A DNA stretch of 11,809 bases from JAJPJX01 sp964568355 (lineage in GTDB: Bacteria; Acidobacteriota; Terriglobia; Bryobacterales; Bryobacteraceae), in NCBI GenBank assembly GCA_964568355.1, contig CAZMRK010000405.1, forward strand, positions 1 through 11,809, written 5' to 3'. Position numbers and translations under genes: made by a program. The first letter of the stretch is position 1; every line of letters starts with the position of its first letter. The notes beneath the pieces were generated by a model. The model was not told where the DNA came from and did not search any database. It saw only the letters and a list, made by a program, of their open reading frames with translations. Shown here one piece after another: positions 6,930 to 11,809 of this stretch.

Positions 6930-9092
6930 ATGAAATATCTGCAAGCGATGTTCACGCTTGTGCTGTCCTGTGCTGTGCTATCGGCGCAGGACAGCACCTT
7001 TCTGCTCACAGCCGAAGCGCTGTCGCCCTATACGCGAACGTATCTCGGCAATGGCCTCTTCAGCCTGGTATCGTCGCAATGGGGTACACGCCCCGCCGAG
7101 TCGTTCATGGCTAAGCTCTACGATCACGCGCCGGACGATGTGGCGCGCATCGCGGCCCTGCCCGCCTGGAACGAGGTCAACGTATTCAACGGGCAGTCCT
7201 GGTTGAACGATACTCCGCTCGAGAGCGGCGCTCTGCGCTCCTGGCGGCAGACGCTCAACATGTACGACGGGTACCTGCTCACTTCCTATGACTGGACTGA
7301 CGGGTCCCGCACTACGTCGGTGGAAGTCCAGGCCTTCGTATCTCGCGCGAATCCGCACCTTGCCGCCGTCCGCCTGCGCATCGTCCCGCAATACTCCGGA
7401 AGCATCAAGGTCGCATTGCCTATCCGTGCGTGGAACGAGCCTAAGCGCCTCCCGGTGGCGCGCCTCGAAAAACTGGAGCGGGACGCCGGCGGCAAGCTTC
7501 CCGACGTGCGCTACGCCGGCTACATGGTCGCGAAAGACACCCATATCGAACACGGACCGGAAGGCGCAGTGCTGCGCATGGTTTCGCAGGCTGACGGCGG
7601 ATCCACCTCCGTCGCCGAAGTGGCAGCGGTGGAGTGGCCGCAAGGTCTCCGCCGGCTCACCTCCTCCGGATCAGTTGCCAGGAACCTGGTCACGGTGGAG
7701 GCTGATTTCCAGGCGGAAGCCGGGAAGAGCTACACCTTCTACAAATATGTGGCTGCGGTACCGTCCTTCGACTCGCCCGCCACGCTGGAAACAGCGTCCC
7801 GGGTGGCGCGCGCGTCGCGTGCCCGAGGCTACCAGGCAATCTTCGATGAGCATGCCCGCGCCTGGCATGACATCTGGAAAACCGACATTCTCGTGGACGG
7901 AAATCCGGAGTTGCAGAAGGTGATCCACTCGACCACGTTCTACCTGCTCGGCAGCATTCGCGAAGGCACCGAGTTCAATATTCCTCCCATGGGCCTGTCC
8001 AGCTCCGGATATGTAGGCCACATCTTTTGGGACTCCGATACCTTCATGTATCCGGCGCTGCTTCTCCTACACCCGGAGATGGCAAAATCAGCGGCTCTGT
8101 TCCGCTGCAATACCCTCGAAGCCGCCCGCGCGAATGCCCGGCTCAACGGATACAAGGGCGCCATGTATCCCTGGGAGGCGGACGAAACCGGCCGGGAGAG
8201 CACACCCTATTTCGCTTGGCAAAATGCCCTTCGGGAAAACCACGTCACCTCCGACGTAGCGCTTGCTCAGTGGCAGTATTATCTCGCGACGGGAGACAAG
8301 GATTTCCTCACCCGCTGCGCCTATCCCGTTCTGAAGGAGACGGCCGACTATTGGGTGAGCCGCTCCACCTATAACCAGGCTCAGGATCGCTACGAAATCC
8401 GCAAAGTGGTCTCGCCCGACGAAGGCTCCCGCGGCGTGGACAACGACGTCGTTACCAACATTGGTGCGCGCAAGACGATGGAACTGGCCCTCACCGCCTC
8501 CAGGCTGGTTGGCAAACCGGAAAACCCGGACTGGCGCAAAGTGATGGACAAACTGTACATCGTCTATAACCGCGAAGGCCAATACTATCCCGAGTACGAA
8601 GGCGCGCCGGCCTGGCGCAGCCACGTGGGCCACGTGACACCGCTGCTGAACTATCCTTTCGAATACCCCACCACGGCGCAGGCCAGGCGCAACACCCTCG
8701 AAAACGCGCTGAAGAGCATCGCCTCGACCGGTGGCGGAGCCTATCTGCTACCCACCATCTATCCCGTGGTTGCGGCTGAGATCGGCGACCAGGCGCTTAT
8801 CGACGCTTGCTTCCGTCGAAGCTATCAGCCCTACCTGAAGCCGCCCTTCCATGTGCTGAACGAAGGAACGCGCGGGGAGAGCATCAACTTTCTCACCGGC
8901 ACCGGCTTCCTGCAGCAGTTCGTGTTCGGCTATACCGGGCTGCGTCTGTCCGAAGAAGGGGTTACGCGAAAATTCACACCGGTGCTGCCCAGCGGAATTC
9001 GCCGTCTGACGATTCGCAACGCAACCATTCGCGGAAAGAAGTACGATCTGCTCGTCGAAGGCAACACCCTTCGCCAGACAGAAGTGCGCTGA
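6930..9092 (+). CDS. Exported glycoside hydrolase family 65 protein (probable alpha-glucosidase, kojibiose hydrolase/PGGHG-like branch)
   Basis: A 720-residue GH65 protein. GH65 includes inverting disaccharide phosphorylases (maltose, trehalose, kojibiose) and hydrolases (acid trehalase, glucosylgalactosyl-hydroxylysine glucosidase, kojibiose hydrolase). A signal peptide covers residues 1-19 (probable cleavage LSA|QD). A beta-sandwich domain spans about 25-300, and an (alpha/alpha)6 barrel follows with HIFWDSDTFMYPALLLLHPE (364-383), YKGAMYPWEADETGRE (408-423) and ENHVTSDVA (436-444). Glu436 is the probable general acid. Near the end, LNEGTRGESINFLTGTGFLQ (643-662) offers Glu645 (or Glu650) as the second carboxylate expected of a hydrolase. 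Hydrolysis rather than phosphorolysis is favoured by export, since phosphorolysis would be wasteful in the periplasm, and by the FWDSDTFM pattern. Exact substrate is unknown; alpha-1,2- or other alpha-glucosides are plausible. It is 16 nt after the receptor gene, so co-transcribed. No clear ribosome binding site is visible. Confidence 0.86.
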   Translation: MKYLQAMFTLVLSCAVLSAQDSTFLLTAEALSPYTRTYLGNGLFSLVSSQWGTRPAESFMAKLYDHAPDDVARIAALPAWNEVNVFNGQSWLNDTPLESGALRSWRQTLNMYDGYLLTSYDWTDGSRTTSVEVQAFVSRANPHLAAVRLRIVPQYSGSIKVALPIRAWNEPKRLPVARLEKLERDAGGKLPDVRYAGYMVAKDTHIEHGPEGAVLRMVSQADGGSTSVAEVAAVEWPQGLRRLTSSGSVARNLVTVEADFQAEAGKSYTFYKYVAAVPSFDSPATLETASRVARASRARGYQAIFDEHARAWHDIWKTDILVDGNPELQKVIHSTTFYLLGSIREGTEFNIPPMGLSSSGYVGHIFWDSDTFMYPALLLLHPEMAKSAALFRCNTLEAARANARLNGYKGAMYPWEADETGRESTPYFAWQNALRENHVTSDVALAQWQYYLATGDKDFLTRCAYPVLKETADYWVSRSTYNQAQDRYEIRKVVSPDEGSRGVDNDVVTNIGARKTMELALTASRLVGKPENPDWRKVMDKLYIVYNREGQYYPEYEGAPAWRSHVGHVTPLLNYPFEYPTTAQARRNTLENALKSIASTGGGAYLLPTIYPVVAAEIGDQALIDACFRRSYQPYLKPPFHVLNEGTRGESINFLTGTGFLQQFVFGYTGLRLSEEGVTRKFTPVLPSGIRRLTIRNATIRGKKYDLLVEGNTLRQTEVR

Positions 9093-9120
9093 AAATGCGC
9101 CCCCTGACGGAAGGATGATT

Positions 9121-9429
9121 CTACGAACGCGGCTTTTCCTGGGCGGCGGGAACGGGCGGCTCAGGCTGGCGCTCCGCTAGCAGCAGGCGCCGCAGCGTAC
9201 GCAAATCGTTCAGAATACGCCGGCTCGTCGTGATGTGCAGCGAAAGCTTGGCCAGATTGTAAGAAACCAGTTGGAGTGCCTCTCTCCGGCGCTCGGCCCG
9301 CTCTTTGACTGCGATTGCAATATCCGATTCGACTTCCCGCCGGGCCTCTTCAATCGCTTCCGCAAGCAGGCTGACATATTCTTGAGAACATTCAATACTG
9401 TCAAATGGCGTTTCGGACTCGTAACTCAC
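9121..9429 (-). CDS. Small charged helical protein of unknown function
   Basis: A 102-residue protein that I do not recognise. It is predicted to be almost wholly helical from about residue 15 to 90, rich in Glu and Arg (for example AEAIEEARREVES at 23-35 and KERAERRREA at 42-51). A hydrophobic-heptad stretch follows at about 53-88, suggesting a coiled coil. The C-terminus is a proline-rich tail (EPPVPAAQEK). There is no signal peptide or membrane segment. The start is a GTG at 9429, supported by a strong GGAGG (9441-9437) 7 nt upstream, which makes this a real gene despite its size. It is convergent with GH65 (28 nt between stops) and lies 120 nt downstream of the M20 peptidase gene on the same strand. 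No promoter or terminator is clear in 9430-9549. Confidence 0.7.
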   Translation of the reverse strand: MSYESETPFDSIECSQEYVSLLAEAIEEARREVESDIAIAVKERAERRREALQLVSYNLAKLSLHITTSRRILNDLRTLRRLLLAERQPEPPVPAAQEKPRS

Positions 9430-9436
9430 TTCCGGG

Positions 9437-9441
9437 CCTCC
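9437..9441 (-). promoter_or_regulatory. Ribosome binding site of the small helical protein gene
   Basis: GGAGG on the minus strand, 7 nt upstream of the GTG at 9429. It decides the start codon and is the best evidence that this short frame is translated. Confidence 0.7.
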
Positions 9442-9549
9442 GACCAGCCTGCACCTAGGGTTGGTTCCTTATTCTCTCATAAAACTTTGTAATCCGTTCG
9501 TAGCTTTGCGTGCGAATCGGAACCACGCCGCAGTCCCCGGTTTGCCCCA

Positions 9550-10713
9550 TTAGATTCTGGCAATCAGTAGCGCCAGAAGAGCAGTGCGGTCCGCAATCCG
9601 GTCGATCAAAATGCTTTCGCCGGCGGCGTGGGCGCCTTCTCCCACTGCTCCCAGCCCGTCCAGCGTGGGGACTCCGAGGGCAGCCGTGAAATTGCCGTCC
9701 GATCCACCACCCGTGAAGGATTCCTCCACGTTGACTCCCAGATCACGGCCGAAGCTCCGCGCCATTTGGAACAGCTTCGCGCCGCCGGCCGTGCGCTCCA
9801 TCGGCGGCCGGTTCAGGCCCCCGGCAATCTCCAGCGTGCAGCGGCGATCGAACGGACGAAGGCTGCGAAAACGGCGGTCCAGGGCGGCGGCATCGCGCAG
9901 GCGGGCGATGCGGATATCGATATGGGCCCGCGCCTCCGCCGCCACCACGTTGGCGCGGGTGCCTCCGGAAATTACACCGGGATTGACCGTGATTCCACGA
10001 TCCAGCCGGGTGAACGCGGCGATGCGCTCGATTTGCCTCGCCAGTTCCAGAACGGCGCTGGCCCCGGCGGCGAAATCCACCCCGGCATGAGAAGCTCTGC
10101 CGCGCACCGTGAGCGTGTAGTCGCCCACCCCTTTGCGGGCGGTTTTGAGCCGCCCCTCCAGCCCGGTCCCCGGCTCCAGGACCAGCACCGCCTTGCTGCG
10201 GCGGGCATTTTTTTCGGTCAGCGCGCGCGACGACAGACTTCCCACTTCCTCATCGGAATTCAATTGCAAAAGAATCCGGCTGGCCACTGGAATTTCCAGG
10301 TCGCGCAGGGCTCTTACGGCTGCCAGGAAGAAGGCGATCCCCGCTTTCATATCCAGCACGCCCGGCCCCCACAGCCGGCCCTGGTGCTGGCGAAACGGCA
10401 TTGAGGAGAGTGTCCCCAGAGGCCACACCGTATCCGAGTGGCCGAGCACCAGAATCTGGCCGCGTCCGGCCTTGCCCGGCAGGTCGAATTCGCAGGTGAG
10501 ATGCGGTCCGAATTTGCCGCCGGCATGCAGACTGGAGCGGGCAATTCCGGCCACCTGATCAGCGACGAACTGCTGGAATTTTTCGATTGCCTCCGGTGAG
10601 CCGGAGGGAGTCTCCAGCAGCACCATCTGCCGGATCACGTCGACTATGGCTTTCTGTTGCTTGCGGATATGAGCGAGTAAGGAATCCACGGCTGTTATAA
10701 TAGCGGCTTCCAT
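9550..10713 (-). CDS. M20-family metallopeptidase, carboxypeptidase G2 (glutamate carboxypeptidase)-like
   Basis: A 387-residue zinc peptidase of family M20, closest in motif layout to carboxypeptidase G2, which removes C-terminal glutamate from folates and related compounds. The two-zinc catalytic domain shows GHSDT (91-95; His92 ligand, Asp94 nearby), GPGVLDMKAG (116-125; bridging Asp121), NSDEEVGS (152-159; Glu155 catalytic base, Glu156 ligand), LEPG (179-182; Glu180 ligand) and GAHAAGE (360-366; His362 ligand). The dimerisation domain contains RASHAG (206-211), and GGGSDGN (335-341) follows. All metal-site residues are present, so it should be active. No signal peptide is evident, so it is probably cytoplasmic. 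The ATG at 10713 overlaps the ATG of fabZ on the other strand. A GTG at 10689 is an alternative start, and neither has a good ribosome binding site. The true substrate is not deducible. Confidence 0.87.
   Translation of the reverse strand: MEAAIITAVDSLLAHIRKQQKAIVDVIRQMVLLETPSGSPEAIEKFQQFVADQVAGIARSSLHAGGKFGPHLTCEFDLPGKAGRGQILVLGHSDTVWPLGTLSSMPFRQHQGRLWGPGVLDMKAGIAFFLAAVRALRDLEIPVASRILLQLNSDEEVGSLSSRALTEKNARRSKAVLVLEPGTGLEGRLKTARKGVGDYTLTVRGRASHAGVDFAAGASAVLELARQIERIAAFTRLDRGITVNPGVISGGTRANVVAAEARAHIDIRIARLRDAAALDRRFRSLRPFDRRCTLEIAGGLNRPPMERTAGGAKLFQMARSFGRDLGVNVEESFTGGGSDGNFTAALGVPTLDGLGAVGEGAHAAGESILIDRIADRTALLALLIARI
10693..10701 (+). promoter_or_regulatory. Extended -10 promoter of fabZ-lpxA
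   Basis: TGTTATAAT is a perfect extended -10 element (TGnTATAAT), with TATAAT at 10696-10701. No recognisable -35 box lies 16-18 nt upstream, as is usual for extended -10 promoters. Transcription would start at about 10707-10709, only 3-5 nt before the fabZ ATG at 10712, so the mRNA would be nearly leaderless. The element lies inside the first codons of the divergent peptidase gene if that gene starts at 10713. Confidence 0.5.
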
Positions 10714-11179
10714 GCCGCTTCTGGATATCAATGAAATCCGCCGGATCCTGCCGCATCGCTACCCGATGTTGCTGGTAGACCGTATCATCGAGATGGATGA
10801 GCAGCGCGTCGTCGGCATTAAGAATGTGACCAATACGGAGCCGTTTTTTAATGGCCATTTTCCGGATTTTCCCGTCATGCCAGGCGTGCTGATCGTGGAA
10901 GCCATGGCCCAGGCGGCCGGAGTGCTGGTCCTGAAGCAGATTCCGGACCGGGAGAAAAAGCTGGTACTGCTGGTCTCCATCGACCACGCCCGCTTCCGCC
11001 GCCAGGTGGTCCCCGGCGACCAGTTGCGGCTGGAAATGTCGATCCTGAAGCGCAAAGCTTCGGTGGCCAAGCTGTCCGGACGGGCGACGGTAGACGGCAT
11101 GGTGGTAGCCGAAGCCGAAGTCATGTGCAAGCTGGCGGATAAGGAAGAAACCGAGCATCCGGCCGAGCCCGCGGGTTAG
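10712..11179 (+). CDS. fabZ: 3-hydroxyacyl-[acyl-carrier-protein] dehydratase FabZ
   Basis: A 155-residue hotdog-fold dehydratase of type II fatty acid synthesis, removing water from 3-hydroxyacyl-ACP to give trans-2-enoyl-ACP in the cytoplasm. The substrate pool is shared with lipid A synthesis. It opens with the typical ININEI/ILPHRYP-type start, here LDINEIRRILPHRYPMLLVD (4-23). Catalytic His49 sits in FNGHFPDFPVMPGVL and catalytic Glu63 in IVEAMAQAAG. The length matches the usual 140-160 residues. The ATG at 10712 is the only sensible start. It has no Shine-Dalgarno sequence and lies 10 nt after an extended -10 box. It shares the 4-bp CATG with the divergent peptidase start. lpxA follows after 3 nt, the common fabZ-lpxA pairing. 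Confidence 0.96.
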   Translation: MPLLDINEIRRILPHRYPMLLVDRIIEMDEQRVVGIKNVTNTEPFFNGHFPDFPVMPGVLIVEAMAQAAGVLVLKQIPDREKKLVLLVSIDHARFRRQVVPGDQLRLEMSILKRKASVAKLSGRATVDGMVVAEAEVMCKLADKEETEHPAEPAG

Positions 11180-11182
11180 CCT

Positions 11183-11809
11183 ATGCCCGTACATCCCAGC
11201 GCGATCGTGGACCCACAGGCCATGATCGCGGAGACGGCGGAGATCGGGCCTTTTTGCATCATCGGCCCGGAGGTGGAGATCGGCCCCGGTACCCGCCTCA
11301 TGGCCAATATCTACCTGGAAGGTCCGACCTGGATCGGTGCCGATAATCTCTTCTATCCCTATTCCACAGTAGGGGTAGCCCCTCAGGATCTGAAGTATAA
11401 GGGAGAGCTCGCCGAAACGCGCATCGGCAACCGCAACAAGATCCGGGAGTTCGTGACCATTCACCGGGGCACCCAGGGCGGCGGCCTGGTGACCGGCATT
11501 GGCGATGACAATCTGCTGATGGCCTACGTCCACGTGGCCCACGACAGCCAGGTGGGCAACCACTGCGTTCTGGCCAATGCGGTCACCCTTGCGGGGCATG
11601 TGACGGTAGGGGACTGGGCAGTGATCGGGGCTTTTAGCGGCATCCACCAGTTCTGCCGCGTCGGGCGACATTCCATCATCGGCGGCTACAGCGTGGTCAC
11701 GCAAGACGTTCTGCCATACTCCCAGACGGTCAGTGATCGCGAGATTAAGGTCTTCGGGGCCAATAAGATCGGGTTGGAGCGGCGGGGATTCCCGATCGAG
11801 ACGATCGAG
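11183..11809 (+). CDS. lpxA: UDP-N-acetylglucosamine acyltransferase LpxA (cut by right window edge)
   Basis: The first 209 residues of LpxA, which transfers a 3-hydroxyacyl chain from ACP to the 3-OH of UDP-GlcNAc, the first committed-path step of lipid A synthesis. The left-handed beta-helix is built from visible hexapeptide repeats (for example AEIGPFCIIGPEVEIGPGTR at 19-38). The catalytic region is HVAHD (117-121), where His120 matches the catalytic His125 of the E. coli enzyme. The QFCRVG turn (156-161) and the substrate-binding RRGF (200-203) are also present. The full protein is usually about 260 residues, so the C-terminal helical domain is mostly outside the window. The ATG at 11183 begins 3 nt after the fabZ stop with no clear ribosome binding site, which suggests translational coupling. 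This gene shows that the organism makes lipopolysaccharide-type outer membrane lipid. Confidence 0.96.
   Translation, partial: MPVHPSAIVDPQAMIAETAEIGPFCIIGPEVEIGPGTRLMANIYLEGPTWIGADNLFYPYSTVGVAPQDLKYKGELAETRIGNRNKIREFVTIHRGTQGGGLVTGIGDDNLLMAYVHVAHDSQVGNHCVLANAVTLAGHVTVGDWAVIGAFSGIHQFCRVGRHSIIGGYSVVTQDVLPYSQTVSDREIKVFGANKIGLERRGFPIETIE

Noticed and set aside
6230..7009. Minus-strand open frame of 259 codons under the end of the receptor gene and start of GH65
   Set aside because: It is antisense to two well-supported genes and shows no motif, signal peptide or ribosome binding site.
9093..9120. Bidirectional terminator between the convergent GH65 and small-protein genes
   Set aside because: I looked for a stem-loop in the 28 bp between the two stops and found no stem or T-tract.
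10559..11704. Long minus-strand open frame of 381 codons across the peptidase start, fabZ and lpxA
   Set aside because: It is antisense to fabZ and lpxA, whose catalytic motifs are unmistakable. Its translation is low-complexity in His, Arg, Asp and Gly with no family pattern, as expected for the mirror frame of a GC-rich gene.
1..11809. Mobile elements, tRNA genes, CRISPR arrays or recent transfer
   Set aside because: There is no transposase or integrase motif, no tRNA-like cloverleaf, no regularly spaced repeats and no abrupt change in base composition that I could see by eye.

Overview
The window comes from a GC-rich, Gram-negative bacterium, most likely an acidobacterium of the Solibacter/Bryobacteraceae kind. 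This is inferred from family content, not from a marker gene. The main clue is a 1,096-residue TonB-dependent receptor with a carboxypeptidase-regulatory-like N-terminus, lying divergent to a membrane-anchored DNA-binding regulator. That combination is strongly expanded in this phylum. The fabZ-lpxA lipid A genes confirm an outer membrane. No tRNA, rRNA, CRISPR array, insertion sequence or prophage was seen, and all genes look intact except the two cut by the window edges.

Layout, left to right. (1) 1-423, minus: 5' part of a cytochrome c oxidase subunit II gene that runs off the left edge. (2) 616-1125, minus: a CarD/CdnL transcription regulator with a recognisable sigma-70-type promoter. 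(3) 1126-1398: a 273-bp gene-free stretch holding that promoter, a GTTAC inverted repeat, a plus-strand terminator-like hairpin, and a motif that recurs at 3554-3586. (4) 1399-9092: a carbohydrate-use locus. On the minus strand a ToxR/CadC-like regulator is followed by a Tat-exported sugar isomerase/epimerase-like protein. On the plus strand the TonB-dependent receptor is followed after 16 nt by an exported GH65 glycoside hydrolase. The two arms share a 69-bp intergenic region with repeated GTTA elements and a perfect 7-bp stem-loop. (5) 9121-9429, minus: a small helical protein of unknown function. (6) 9550-10713, minus: an M20/CPG2-type metallopeptidase. (7) 10712 to the right edge, plus: fabZ and lpxA (lpxA cut by the edge), head to head with the peptidase gene.

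Inferred working model for the central locus: the receptor imports an oligosaccharide, GH65 cleaves an alpha-glucoside in the periplasm, the isomerase-like protein acts on a sugar product there, and the membrane-spanning regulator senses a periplasmic signal and controls both arms. This would be a polysaccharide-utilisation-locus analogue with no SusD partner in the window. The sensing domain of the regulator has no fold or ligand that I can name, and it is the most likely undescribed component here.
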